Positions 9,272 through 21,096 of a DNA stretch of 64,000 bases are shown in pieces. Source of the stretch: Leuctra nigra (lineage: Eukaryota; Arthropoda; Insecta; Plecoptera; Leuctridae); assembly GCA_934045905.1 (NCBI GenBank), contig OW203771.1, positions 19,600,069 through 19,664,068 of the forward strand, given 5' to 3'. The notes under the pieces are model-generated. The model searched no databases, was not told where the DNA came from, and was given only the letters and a program-made list of their open reading frames with translations. How positions within the stretch are numbered: position 1 is the stretch's first letter; every line of letters begins with the position of its first letter. A program made the position numbers and the translations under genes.

Positions 9272-9560
9272 CAGTGGCGGCTATTACAGTGTGCAAGGTG
9301 TGACAATTGCACACCTGATCATCCAAGAAAATTATTTAAAAGTGCTCCCTAATCCAGGAAGTAGGAAGTTAAATATTTTGTCTAATCATTTTGCTCTCCA
9401 AAAGACGTAAAAATGCATCAATTTCAAACTAAAGATACAAAAAAATCCGGGGTTATGCGCCCCGGCCCCCCATCTGCTGGGGGCTCTCCTTTTAGAGTAC
9501 TTTCTTCTACGTCCTTCTATGTAATTGAACACCTGTTGTAAAGCCAAATAGCCGCCACTG
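9272..9560 (+). mobile_element. hAT-type MITE with 8-bp target duplication
   Basis: Terminal inverted repeats CAGTGGCGGCTATT and AATAGCCGCCACTG, flanked by a perfect 8-bp direct repeat GTTGTAAT (9264-9271 and 9561-9568). CAG...CTG ends and an 8-bp duplication are the hAT signature. The interior holds a gcgccccggccccccatctg block like those at 39866-40010. At 289 bp it encodes nothing. Confidence 0.9.
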
Positions 9561-10028
9561 GTTGTAATACATTATTTGTCGCGCACTATAGGTTCGTTTC
9601 TAAATTGTTAAAATTTAAAAGAAAAGTGACCTGCGGGGCATCAACTGGAAGGATGATTGATTCAGTTCGTGCGCCCTGCGGGGCTAGAATTGGGCTTCGT
9701 CTCTATGACCATCATCCGGAAATGGTACAGCCCCCACCCCCCATCCCATGATCATGATGTAAAACCATTCCTTCGCGCCTGTCGGCCACCCATAGGATTT
9801 GCCAAAAGTCGACGCCCCTGGTCTTCAAATTAGGATTTTTTACTTTTATTTGATCTAATCCTGTTTTCAATTATATTCATCGTGTCAGGACATTATAATC
9901 TAGGGCCTTCTTCTTCGCATCTTCGCATCTAAAAAGTGAAGTCAATTAATTGACCTACTCCTGTGAACAGCATGTTGTGACGTGTTCTTATGAATCCAGC
10001 ATGACGGCCGCCATGTTTGATGTTTCAG
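9561..10028. other. ZIP intron with C-rich repeat remnant
   Basis: Around 9620-9825 there are cctgcggggc, gccctgcggggc and a gtcgacgcccctgg end, which look like decayed pieces of the G/C-ended MITE families. From 9990 the sequence leads into the last ZIP acceptor (tgatgtttcag). Confidence 0.4.
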
Positions 10029-10108
10029 TGGGACATACGCATGCGCACCACGACCATCACGACCACGACGAGCCTCACGAGCACGACGACCACAGCGAGC
10101 ACACATAG
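10029..10108 (+). CDS. ZIP zinc transporter last exon: histidine-rich C-terminal tail and stop
   Basis: After acceptor gatgtttcag the exon completes the phase-1 codon left at 8267 and reads LGHTHAHHDHHDHDEPHEHD followed by DHSEHT and TAG at 10106-10108. The tail is about 40% histidine and very acidic otherwise. In ZIP proteins the C-terminus follows TM8 and is extracellular or lumenal, where a His/Asp cluster could bind zinc; that role is inference. The exact phase match with the preceding exon and the stop support the call. No acceptor duplication precedes this exon, unlike the other four. Confidence 0.85.
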
Positions 10109-10177
10109 CGGACGAGTTCAAAATAAATCGTGCTTCGTGCTGAATTCATTGTCTCTTTTTACGATCATTTCTAAAGT

Positions 10178-10560
10178 CATGGGCGTGCACAGGTGGCGGG
10201 GGGGAGGGGGGGGCAAAGGGGACGCTTGCACTCCCCCCCCCCCCCCCCCCCTTCTCGATGTCAGAAACATACTCTTTTGGCTAGTTTTATTTTGTAAACA
10301 AAAAACTCATACAAACTCATTTCACAGTGTTAAAAAACAAAAAATGACCTACGGGGCAAGGTGGGGGCATGTCCTCCACCACCGCAAATTTTAGAAAAAT
10401 ATTGAATATTTCAACAACAAAAAACATCTCACAAATTAAAAAAAAAAAAAAGAAAAAAAAAATCTTAAAATTGATTTCAAAGTGTCCAAAAACCAAAAAA
10501 CGCCCTGTGGCATGGTGAAGGGCGCGCCCCTCACATCCCCCTTAAAACGGGGAGGAATCT
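10178..10560 (+). mobile_element. G/C-ended non-autonomous repeat, same family as 950-1352
   Basis: Begins catgggcgtgcacagg then G and C homopolymers. It shares atttcacagtgttaaaa, cctacggggcaaggtggggg, atattgaatatttcaacaa and caaaaaccaaaaaacgccctg with the copy at 950-1352. No clear terminal repeats or target duplication were found. Confidence 0.5.
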
Positions 10561-12194
10561 ATTTTATTTTATTTTATTTAACACAGGAGGGTTGGATTTT
10601 AATTTAGATTTTAGTTTCTAACTTTTAAAAAAGTACGAGTAGGTGTATATATAAAAAATCTTGATCCTCTTACATAATGTACACTATTCACGCATGCGCA
10701 TATCGCGTATATCCGTATGTCCTGTATGTCCTGTATGTCCGACAATGGAAAATAATCGAACTGTCATTTTAAAACGTCAAAATGTCAGAACGAATCTTTA
10801 TATCCACTTTCAAGTAAGTTATAGCAATAATTCGTTCAAATAATATACGAAATCACATTCTACATACCTGATCGATGAATTAACTCCGTTTCACTAACGT
10901 TTGACAGTATTTTGAGAGAAATTACATGAGAAGCAAGAGTGTAGCCAACTTGCCAAAACGTGTAGCCCATGGAAGAACAGACAAGTTTCGAAACTTGCAG
11001 TACAGGCCGTGATTTTTTTTTACATTGAACGAAAATTGGAATTAACTCTTGGGACCTTGACTTAGAAGAACCACGGGTAAAGCAATATAATGTAAATAGA
11101 TTATATTTTTGGGGTTGCAAAGGGTGAGGGGTTAGGGGGGGGGGGCTTAAGTGAACTTTTAAGCCCGAGTATACATACCTAACGTCGCAACTTCTCATTA
11201 GTAGATTGTCAATTACGTTTTGGGAATCAAAATTGTACTAAAGCGATGGGGCGATGCCAAGCTAGGACGACAGGATCGGCCCCTTTGGCGCTAGCGTCGA
11301 GGCTGTACTTTTCAAATCAACGTATTTCTTACCCCACAGTCCGTATTTTCATGTTATATTATAAGAATTCATGTTGATATTGGTTATTTAGCGAAAGAGT
11401 GGATAATTATTAGAAATTATAGTGTAATAATGATATTTTGGTCATGTAATGACAGCTCACAGAATTATTTTTGTTTCCAGTGCTTTCTTCAACTGACTCA
11501 CTGCTTAATGGAATTGTGTAACTTTCAATTAAAACAATTGAGAGGGTGTCGCCTCAGATTGAAATAGAATTTGCTTTAGATATTGCACTATCTTCTTATT
11601 TTTACACATTTTATTATACTAGAGTAAAAAATCTTTGTATCTAAACAGTAAGTACATCTTCTTACGGCTGTCAAAATAAAGTTTCGCGAGTTTTAATTTT
11701 GAGTGGCACGAACAGCTTACTTCACACTTAGCACAGCCCCGATGGCAGCACCCTAGCGGGAGATAGTTTGGCTAGTGCCCTATCGATCGTTGATGTTTCA
11801 ATTTCAATTTCAATTATCTTTATTTGCATCTTTAAGTACAAAAAGGCGACATTCAGCAATGTGGGAATCGACTGAGTAGCTCAGCGGCTCCCTGCTGATC
11901 TGCCATGTAACCTGATGTGAATTCCTGATGTTGATGTGAATTGTGCAGAGATGCAGACTTTTATTTCATCAGGAGGCAAGTAAGATCACTTGACAGATAT
12001 ATTTCAGTCAATGAGAGAGCTGCTCTGGTTTTATCTAAATTTGTTTAAAATCTTATTACCCAATTTTTCATTTTTCATTTCTTATGTACTCATTGGGCCG
12101 TTATTTTTTTAAGTTGCGTATAATTCACTCTTTTATGATTTCAGATTTGTAACTTGGATTCGTTTAGAAATTTTAATCTGTAGTAGATTTGTTT
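10561..12194. other. intergenic, no gene recognised
   Basis: Contains a run of attttatttt at 10561-10580, a (ctgtatgtc)n patch at 10710-10738, a G homopolymer at 11137-11149 and a (ttcaat)n patch at 11800-11815 that resembles the tail of a minus-strand retroposon. Short open frames here are of biased composition and look fortuitous. ZIP 3' UTR presumably lies at the left edge. Confidence 0.4.
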
Positions 12195-14263
12195 GATCGA
12201 GCGAAGCGAGCGACTCCATTTGGCTCTTTTAGCACGGACCTCTGTTTTTTTTTTTGTTTTTTTTTTGTTTTTGTTTTTGTATGCTAAAGGAAGCAATGGA
12301 AGTCGCACCGTTTCACCGATCGACCTGAAATTTTGCACACATGTAAAGACAACCTTCTCTGTTTGCAGACCCAATTTTTTTTTGAAATCCATCCATTGGT
12401 TCATTGTTAAAATAAGTATCTCCTGATAGCCTAAAAAATGAAAATGGTCTTCGAGAAATGTGATCAAACTCATATTTAGCATGGTCAGTAAGACCAACAA
12501 TGTCACTTATTTTACAAATTTTCAGCCGAATCTGTCAAGAAAGTATGCACTTATTGACATTTTTAATAGCTGTCAGAAATGAAACATTGAAAATGAATGT
12601 CTTTCCAATGCAACTGAATCTGATTTGCTTTAGGTACAAGAGTGTTTTGATGGTATGTACAGTTTTTTAGTGAAAAGCAGATATTTTTATGTTTATTGAG
12701 TTGATCAAATTTGAATAATTCAATTTGGATCATAGTTTCCAACAAATCATTTCGAGTTTTTAAGGACCTTGATTGTCTTTTCGTCAATTCGTAGTTCTAA
12801 TGGCCGTGCCTCCCGTGTTTCTACTTGGCTGATTTTGCATCCAGGAGGGATTAGAAAGCTCACATTTCAATAATATCATTGAGTGGCGTTTGTTCTCTTC
12901 TAGCGTTCACACGTCATTCCAAATCTCTCCTGCATTTTGCTTCTTTTCGTTGATAATTTTGGCAATTTGGTGTACTTTGTGAAGGTATTAGTAAAATTGA
13001 ATCGCTTTTAAAGCATAGATATTAGGTATCTACAGTTTTTGTCCAGGGGATTGATTATTTCAAATTATTTTCTTCTTGGAAACGTTGGATTTATTCCGTT
13101 TCTGAGCTTCTGTCTAGCCTGACATTTCCTTGAAGGTTGCTATTTTTTTTTGAAAGTTTTGATTCATTCAGTTCAAAACATTACGTTGTCTTATTTTAAT
13201 TGTGGAACGTTGGATTCATTCCGTTTCTAAACTAGGTAGTTACTATTTTACCTGATCCGTTTTTTGTGTGGAACTTTGATTCCTTTCGCTTATTAGTTGA
13301 AAGGTGATTACTTTATTTTCATATTTGAGAAGTTTTGTTCAAGATTCATTTCGTAACATTACGACATTGAATACATTACGTCTTTGAGCACACATTTCGT
13401 GCATTTCAAACATTGATCACACAAATATTATTGTACTTTAATTAGGTAGGTACTCTACTTCTTACTTTTTCATTACCTATCTTATCCCTATTTAAACATG
13501 CTGAAAAATGGAAAGACTTCTGCTAGAATGAAAGCCATAAAGGCGAAAAAGCGTCTGCGTGAAATTGAAGATCAAGAAACTGACGAAGCTAAATCTAAAA
13601 GGTTGAAACAAAATGTCGTTAATAATAAAGCATCAAGGAGCAAAGAGACCCCCGACCAGACTGCTGCAAGGAGATACTCAAACAATCAACGCAATACCCG
13701 CTCTCGTGCAGCGGGTATTGCCGATTGACCGACCAACTAAAAACTTCGCATGGTAATTGGTAGCAACATTTAAGGTATTTTTGCCAATTTTCAGTCTAAT
13801 TTGTAGTTATTTTCAAAAGTTTTTGTAATTTTAGGGACATTTTGTGTGTTGGCTGTCAAATTCACGGCGACATCGAATCTTTAGTTCAAGGCAAGGTAGT
13901 TAGAGCAGAAAGTTTCAAACGAAATGAAACTAATAATGACCGTTTAACAGATTGATCTGATATTGTGTCCACAGTAATATCATATCATATGAGTGGTCCC
14001 AGGTATATTGTTTGAAAGATATCCTGTGATTTTTGAAACTTAACAAGGAACCGTTCAATCAAAGGTTTAATCGATCAACTTAAAACTTAGCAAGGTTATT
14101 GGGACCAATATTTTTGGAAATTTTGGAGATATTTATACAAGTCTGTGACGAAATTCAAGAATTATTGGCTTTTAATGACATTTTCGATAAACATAATTTC
14201 GGTTCGAGGTGTTGCGTGTATCCGTGCTCGCTCATCAACGCGTTACTCAGAGCGTTTTCCTAG
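12195..14263 (+). mobile_element. Helitron-like element, family A, 2.07 kb with remnant of the Helitron protein
   Basis: The left end is tgatcgagcgaagcgagcg. The right end reads gtgctcgctcatcaACGCG, ttactcagAGCGTTTTCCTA then G, i.e. hairpin plus CTAG, followed by T. Bases 12290-13130 are the inverted, nearly identical counterpart of 17970-18840. Between them it carries an extra segment with the short ORF at 13498-13728. A poly-T tract lies just inside the left end, as in other copies. Confidence 0.65.
13498..13728 (+). pseudogene. short basic ORF resembling the N-terminus of Helitron helicase-family proteins
   Basis: 76 codons, MLKNGKTSARMKAIKAKKRL then lysine/arginine-rich sequence ending ETPDQTAARRYSNNQRNTRS and RAAGIAD. 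The ETPDQTAARR...RSRAA pattern resembles the repetitive basic N-terminal region (R-A-A-E-T-x-E-x-T-x-A-R-R) of Helitron-encoded proteins in arthropods; this is from memory of the family. It stops before any Rep or helicase motif. It supports the Helitron assignment of the surrounding element. Confidence 0.45.
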
Positions 14264-14641
14264 TAGTTTCCATGTAGGTACCTATTTGTTTTAGTAGTGT
14301 ATAACGTCGCACTGTTCTGCAGCTAACATATTATGATGATGGGAGATGATGGTGAATAGGAGGTAAAGATGGAAGGTGTTGGAAATTTTGGAGATATTTA
14401 TACAAGTCTGTGACGAAATTCAAGAATTATTGGCTTTTAATGACATTTTCGATAAACATAATTTCGGTTCGAGGTGTTGCGTGTATCCGTGCTCGCTCAT
14501 CAACGCGTTACTCAGAGCGTTTTCCTAGTAGTTTCCATGTAGGTACCTATTTGTTTTAGTAGTGTATAACGTCGCACTGTTCTGCAGCTAACATATTATG
14601 ATGATGGGAGATGATGGTGAATAGGAGGTAAAGATGGAAGG
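14115..14641 (+). repeat. 265-bp tandem duplication of a Helitron 3' end and its flank
   Basis: The segment from tggaaattttggagat (14115) to gatggaaggt (about 14379) is repeated at 14380-14641 with a 265-bp offset and essentially no differences. Each unit includes the Helitron-like hairpin and CTAG end plus about 115 bp of flanking DNA, so the duplication postdates insertion. Confidence 0.92.
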
Positions 14642-16379
14642 TGGGAAGGAGGCGGTCGTGGCCTATTAGTTGGGTATACCTTCCCAGCATTTGCCTGTTC
14701 ACTGAGGTAATACCACGAACAAAACCGTCAGGAAGGACGCTTTTTAACAATTCCCAAACTTTGGTAGTTGGTGATAAATTAATCATAAATGCGAATCACA
14801 CAACTTACAATTTGTAAGCGGGTCCCTCTAGTAAATACCTTAATGTCTAATTTACATAATATTAGTTTTTGGTTAGAATCTATCGGCGGAAAATAGTTTA
14901 AATCTAATATTTACTCGGAAAATTACTGTGTTTTTCGAACTTGGCATGTTAAAGATAGGACTAACATGTAAAGTGATCTAAATCTTGGAAATTAGTTCAG
15001 CTTCCCCACTTTTTCTTGCGTTTATATGGCGCACAAGAAAATTATTTATTAAATAACCATATTTGTTCAGTTATCTAACGGAGACCTCTACTTGTGCATC
15101 CCCCTTTAAGTATTAAAATATCAGAGACAAGAATGAAGTTCTGTATAGGTACGGTTTGCGAGAAGCTACGTTCTCAAAGGTTTCAGTTTCGGGTTGAATT
15201 ATTCGAGGAATTTCAATTTTCCGACTGGCGTACGTTTGTTTAAAAGCAACCGACTTGACTAATTAGCGAATACTCCAGCTGAACTCCTCAGGCAAACATT
15301 CAGTCCCTTTGCAATGCGACATTCTGCCAGGGAGAAATGATGTCAGGAACAAAATATATAGGGAATGTGAAGTTAACCAAAAATTAATGTGCATTTTCTA
15401 CAGGCATTAGGTGTTAAAAATATCAACTTCGAGGAAAGAGATTTTCTCTCTTTTGAGATTCCAACCTAAGTTATTGAATTGCCGGTCATTCCAGATAATA
15501 TATAGAAAATTCACAATTTTCCCAATTATGTAAAGATAATTTCAATATAATCACAATTACATGAAGACTATTTATAGTTATGTTAAATAAAGACAATTCC
15601 CAGATCGGCAACCAAAGACAAACAGAGAGATGAATCGTCGTGGAGCAAAAATCATTTCAATATGAAATTAGTTGATATTTAATATAAAAACCCCATCTGA
15701 GCTAATCAGAATAGCCAAATTGTATAGAGAGTCAATATTTTTAGCATTGATTTATTGTTTTATCCGCTTACAATGTGTAGTTACAAAAAAAAGAATTCAA
15801 TTCAAGATTATGAGCTTATTAAAATGGTATAAAACTAAATTCTTTCTGAGCGATTATAGTGCTTGTATCTTGTAGTCACGAAATATATCATCTTAGACTA
15901 AATAACTGCGCCATACCTTATGTATCTAAATGTCTTAATTCTTCATCTTTCATTTCGTCCAAAAGTCAATCTTGTTTAAATTATTCATCAGCTCTTCTTC
16001 TAAACTAATTAGGCAATAAATAAACGACGTTTCTTTTCCAAATGTCATCTACTTTCTCCAGTCCGGTTTCCATTTGAATTGCATTCGGAATTAACATAAC
16101 CTTGGCAGTGAACTCTATAGACAGTTATGTAACATTAAACGTCTAAAAGACATCTATTACATTGAAAACATGAACATAAGGTTGTTAGTGAAAGTATATC
16201 ACTTGATTTTTATCAGAAGATTACTTTATAAGCTCATAGAATGAAAAGACATTCACTCTTGCTGGGTGACTTTCTCTCTGGTCAAGTAAACTCATCCAGT
16301 TCATTTCACCCGTCCGTCATTTTAAAAGAACTTCTATATTTGGAATTATTGAATGACGACGTATCGATAAGATAAAATC
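14642..16379. other. intergenic, no gene recognised
   Basis: A+T-rich unique-looking sequence. The 67-codon frame at 15672 has no recognisable domain or codon structure. No repeats found by eye. Confidence 0.4.
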
Positions 16380-17137
16380 CAGGGACCCGAACCGGAACCG
16401 GAACCGTTATACTTTTTTCCCCAAGAACCGGAACCGGAACCCGAACCTTTATAATCAATTAGGTTCTTAAAGGTTCTTAAAGGTTCTTTAGGGTTCCTTC
16501 TTTTAATAAAAGAAACATGTACGATTTAATTTTTTAACACTTGGATATTAATATTATGATATTTAAAAAAAATATTATTCCCAAAGTTGTAAAAAGTTTT
16601 ATTTTTTGATAAAATTTCTATTAGTATTTTTTGCAGACTTTTTTAAATTCTTGAAAATCCTTCATTTTCAAATGATGCTCGAGTTTTCAATTTTTGAATC
16701 TGACTACTGCGATGAGAACTGCATTGCTGACAATTACGAAGCTCTGGCAAAATGAATGTTAAGTCGTCTTATGGAGAAAATTGCAGCCACTGTCTCTTCT
16801 GACTCTGAGATTTAGTCTGCTCACCATCCTGTGACTTCTGTACGCATATTACAAACACTACACCAGTGCTTTCATTCATAGGACAAAATCCAAATCCAAT
16901 AATTCCATTAAATTTGACATAATACTGAAGTGTTATAATCTAGTTTGATTTAAAATTTGAGAACCGGAACCGGAACCCGGAACCTTTATGCAGGAACCGG
17001 AACCGGAACCGAACCTTTAAGATTATTTGTTTAAGAACCGGAACCGGAACCCGAACCTTTATAAAGTATAATTGTGGAACCGGAACCGGAACCGGAACCG
17101 GAACCGGAACATTTATTAATAAAGGTTCGGGTCCCTG
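16380..17137 (+). mobile_element. hAT element with (CCGGAA)n-rich inverted ends and 8-bp target duplication
   Basis: Terminal repeats CAGGGACCCGAACC and GGTTCGGGTCCCTG, flanked by the perfect direct repeat ATAAAATC (16372-16379 and 17138-17145). Both ends carry runs of aaccggaaccgg hexamers and gaacctttat blocks. The 758-bp element has no intact transposase; the interior on the minus strand has broken open sequence I could not identify. Confidence 0.92.
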
Positions 17138-17777
17138 ATAAAATCAAATGATTTCATTTATACCGTTCCTATGTTGGCTTTAATGACAATGCTCTTAAGG
17201 TGTGGGTGATAGTGGGTGTGGGTCTTTGGTGTTTACGTAAACCAATATTCTCTATCATTACTATAATGGTATGAGGACTCTTACGCAGTGTTCATAGATC
17301 AAGCCCTTACTGAGTGATGGAAAACATTGAAAAATGTGTTTGAGCAATGCTCGCTGGTTGTTTACTGGTTAAACTTGATGACGTAGATTAATAATACAAC
17401 TATATTGATAGATATAATCTTGTTTTCCTAATAATATTTTGAGAGGATATTTTTATACCTACAGTAATTAATTTCATCTCAAAATCACTTAGTTAGAGAC
17501 CTTGCTCAACGACAGACATGAGAGGAATACTGTTCCCAAAGATATTTGTATTTACTTACAATTTCACATTGTATTTTATGAAATACAACATTAAATTAAA
17601 AGATCTGCAGCCGATTGGATTCAAACTCCGTAGCACGACCTATTGATTAAAAAATTGCAAATTAAGAATGCCTACTTCGATAATACGTGGTTATTGGACC
17701 GGATATACAAGGGTCGTGGGTACGAAACGAATTCAACTGCGTCAAATATTTACATGTGTAAGAATTGTTTCATACAA
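17138..17777. other. intergenic, no gene recognised
   Basis: A+T-rich sequence between a hAT and a Helitron-like element. I see no coding or structural signal. Confidence 0.4.
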
Positions 17778-18921
17778 CTAGGAAAACGCTCTGTGTAACG
17801 CGTTGAATGAGCGAGCACGACACGTGCGCAAACATGAACCGAATATGCGTTCGTTAACACACAGAAAACATTATTTTAAGTCAAACTGAAAGCAAACTAC
17901 GATCCACTGAATCAATATAAAACAATGTGTCATTGTATGACCACCATTAATGTGTAATCCGAGATATACCTAACCTTCAAGGAAATGTCAGGCTAGACAG
18001 AAGCTCAGAAACGGAATAAATCCAACGTTTCCAAGAAGAAAATAATTTGAAATAATCAATCCCCTGGACAAAAACTGTAGATACCTAATATCTATGCTTT
18101 AAAAGCGATTCAATTTTACTAATACCTTCACAAAGTACACCGAATTGCCAAAATTATCAACGAAAAGAAGCAAAATGCAGGAGAGATTTGGAATGACGTG
18201 TGAACGCTAGAAGAGAACAAACGCCACTCAATGATATTATTGAAATGTGAGCTTATGTTTCTAATCCCTCCTGGATGCAAAATCAGCCAAGTAGAAACAC
18301 GGGAGGCACGGCCATCAGAACTACGAATTGACGAAAAGACAATCAAGGTCCTTAAAAACTCGAAATGATTTGTTGGAAACTATGATCCAAATTGAATTAT
18401 TCAAATTTGATCAACTCAATAAACATAAAAATATCTGCTTTTCACTAAAAAACTGTACATACCATCAAAACACTCTTGTACCTAAAGCAAATCAGATTCA
18501 GTTGCATTGGAAAGACATTCATGTTCAATGTTTCATTTCTGACAGCTATTAAAAATGTCAATAAGTGCATACTTTCTTGACAGATTCGGCTGAAAATTTG
18601 TAAAATAAGTGACATTGTTGGTCTTACTGACCATGCTAAATATGAGTTTGATCACATTTCTCGAAGACCATTTTCATTTTTTAGGCTATCAGGAGATACT
18701 TATTTTAACAATGAACCAATGGATGGATTTCAAAAAAAATTGGGTCTGCAAACAGAGAAGGTTGTCTTTACATGTGTGCAAAATTTCAGGTCGATCGGTG
18801 AAACGGTGCGACTTCCATTGCTTCCTTTAGCATACAAAAACAAAAACAAACAAAAAAAACAAAAAAAAAACAGAGGTCCGTGCTAAAAGAGCCAAATGGA
18901 GTCGCTCGCTTCGCTCGCTCA
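17778..18921 (-). mobile_element. Helitron-like element, family A, 1.14 kb, next to peritrophin gene 1
   Basis: The minus-strand 3' end is CTAGGAAAACGCTCTGTGTA read outward at 17778 and the other end is gtcgctcgcttcgctcgctc at 18902-18921. Most of the body (17970-18840) is the inverted near-identical partner of 12290-13130, so the two elements could pair over about 0.8 kb. A (C)AAAAAA tract precedes the right end. It terminates 150 bases downstream of the stop codon of the minus-strand gene at 19075. Confidence 0.65.
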
Positions 18922-18926
18922 AAAAT

Positions 18927-18942
18927 ATTTATTTAATTTATT
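18927..18942 (-). terminator. candidate polyadenylation signals of peritrophin-like gene 1
   Basis: The plus strand reads tatttatttaatttatt, giving two AATAAA hexamers on the minus strand about 135 bases beyond the stop codon, at the edge of the Helitron-like element. Confidence 0.45.
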
Positions 18943-19074
18943 ATTTGATCTTACTTTATACTAATATCTTATAATTAACAATTATAAATATTTGAATAAG
19001 CAGAGTATAGAAGATCACAGTTGATAGGTACTGAGAAGTCAGATTATGCAGAAAAAGGGATTTTGATAATAGTT

Positions 19075-20205
19075 TTAGAGGTTGCTAGAGGCAGCACACG
19101 ACTTGATATTGTCATCAAAGACTTCACCGTCTGGGCAGCGGTACAGCAACGGATACATGATTCCTTGATCAGCACAGATATAGTAGTAGTTGGGGTTTCC
19201 TGCAAGAGGTCCTGACTGAGGCAAACTCAAGCAAGGATCAACAGGACCCGAACTACAAATAGGATCATTAAATGGCAAGTCACATTGTCCCGTAGCTATG
19301 TTAAAAGCAGAGTCCGTACAAGTTGAAACTGCAGAATAAGAACTGGCGGTGCAGGTGTGGTAGACGTCGCAGAAGTAAGGGTCAGGAAAAACGCCACTCT
19401 GTGTACATTTCAAAGGAGCTCCGTAGCATCTTGCGGATTCCAAGCACACCGCATTGTAAGTGTTCGTATCGTGGCAGTAGGGTCGTTGAGGAGAGTCGCA
19501 AGTTGAAGTGGAACCGTCGAGGTACAGAAGACCTTGACAGTCGCCCGTGCATTTGATGAACTCCGAGACCGTTGTAGTTGCAGCTGTTGATGTGGTTGCC
19601 AGTGTATCAGAGCAGTTGGCAATGTCTTCGTTGTACACTAAACCATCTGTGCACAGGAACAGTAAGGGGTAGAAAAGACCGTTGATAATTGAATCTTCGC
19701 GACATCTGTAGTAGTAGGATGGATTACTCGTGAGCGCTCCTTCCTGACCAGATGCTGTACATTCCGGCACAGGAGTATCCTGACAAACTGGAGCATCTAA
19801 AGGCAGGTCACATTCACCAGTAGCGATGTTGTATGCTGATGTCCCGCAGTCAAAAGTGTCCCAGGCATAATAATCCCAAGGATCACAATGGTGGTATATG
19901 GAACAGAAGTACGGGTCTGGAAAGAATCCTTCTTGAGCGCACAACAACGGTTGTCCTTTGCAGCGAGCGGCCTCCGAGCAGATTGCAGGTTGGTTTGGAG
20001 GTTTGTGGCATAGAGGAATGGATCCTGTGCAGTGTAAGTCATAGTACTCGTTGGTGCAGTCAAGAACTATTCGACAGTCGTCGGAACAGACGTTGATTGT
20101 GGAGCTTGCGTTGCAGACGTCCTTGACGGATCGAGTGTACGGGGTCCTCACGTCTTGGTGCACGGCTGGCCAGGCGATGATGATGGTGCTGAAGCTCAGC
20201 AGCAC
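19075..20205 (-). CDS. peritrophin-like gene 1, main exon: secreted chitin-binding (CBM14-type) protein
   Basis: Exon 2 begins after acceptor tctcctgacag and runs 376 codons to TAA. With exon 1 the protein is 387 residues. A signal peptide (core VLLSFSTIIIAWPA) is followed by two homologous modules, residues ~42-210 and ~228-381, joined by a Thr/Ala/Ser linker (TLATTSTAATTT). Each module has an N-terminal Cys cluster (CSDDC...SARC) and two CBM14-like units: GFFPDPYFC...YHHC...C...FDIATG-type NIATGECDLP...C, then NPSYYYRC...YPLL..C.DG.VY...C. CBM14 domains bind chitin in cuticle, peritrophic matrix or related coats; which of these is not decidable. The linker resembles an O-glycosylated mucin spacer. 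Paralogue at 22502-23641. Confidence 0.88.
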   Translation of the reverse strand: MLLSFSTIIIAWPAVHQDVRTPYTRSVKDVCNASSTINVCSDDCRIVLDCTNEYYDLHCTGSIPLCHKPPNQPAICSEAARCKGQPLLCAQEGFFPDPYFCSIYHHCDPWDYYAWDTFDCGTSAYNIATGECDLPLDAPVCQDTPVPECTASGQEGALTSNPSYYYRCREDSIINGLFYPLLFLCTDGLVYNEDIANCSDTLATTSTAATTTVSEFIKCTGDCQGLLYLDGSTSTCDSPQRPYCHDTNTYNAVCLESARCYGAPLKCTQSGVFPDPYFCDVYHTCTASSYSAVSTCTDSAFNIATGQCDLPFNDPICSSGPVDPCLSLPQSGPLAGNPNYYYICADQGIMYPLLYRCPDGEVFDDNIKSCAASSNL

Positions 20206-21096
20206 CTGTCAGGAGACAAAAAGTAATCATTACGACTTTGAATTTTTTTCGATGTAGCTTTATCTCATCATTGTCTCTTACAATCTTCCAATACATCATC
20301 TTAGTGTCAAAGCAACAACATAGCTAGTTGTACCGTTTGAGATTCTGGAGGACATACAAATGACCTTGGCGACAATTCGAAGATTTTACAGCCTTTTTCT
20401 TGAGACGTCGACACTGGCTGTAGTATAGCATTGACTTGAAGTTCCAGTTTGTATTTATGTTCGCTCCCAAAGAGGCCTAAATAACTAAATACCATCTTTC
20501 CAAGACTTTACTACCGTTCAGGGGGTGTCACCCCCTGTAGAAGAGGCAGTAAGGAAGCCTGCGAAAAGTCGCCACGATTCTTGACTTCACCCAATGCCAC
20601 TGCATTTTCATCTCTGCGTAGTTCCGAAAATCTCCAAGACTGTATTTTAAAGCCTCCTAAGGCCCTTCTGTAGGTGCTGCCCAGGTCAAACCAATCAACT
20701 AATAGATCGATCTGAAATGTTGCTTACCTAATGTGAATAGCGATTGTGTCTATAGTTCTTTAGCAAAATCCCCTGATTGGTTGAAAAGTGAAACTTAATC
20801 GTTTTACAATCATTTTTGCATGGTCATTTCGGGACCACATTTAATGGGATTTTTAAAAGCTTTTCAGATAAATCGGGCAAGTTCTTGAATTGTTCTAGAC
20901 TCTTATTAATTTTGAAATATTTGTCAAATTAGTATCGATAAAGATATTTTCACTGGTAGTCGATGCAAATGATTGTTGTTTTCAAGGTCTAGAGCATTTA
21001 CTTACACAGAACAAAATTTATGCATTGCGAAGACTCACTTATCAACGCGTTACACAAAGCGTCTTTAGTATAATATAATAATACTTTTACTCTTAC
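20206..21096. other. intron of peritrophin-like gene 1 with decayed Helitron-like sequence
   Basis: 891-bp intron with donor GTAAGA and acceptor TGACAG on the minus strand. The stretch 20680-21069 has family A features, including actcacttatcaacgcgtta and cacaaagcgtctttagta, a mutated terminus lacking CTAG. A 17-bp palindrome agggggtgtcaccccct lies at 20519-20536. Confidence 0.5.
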
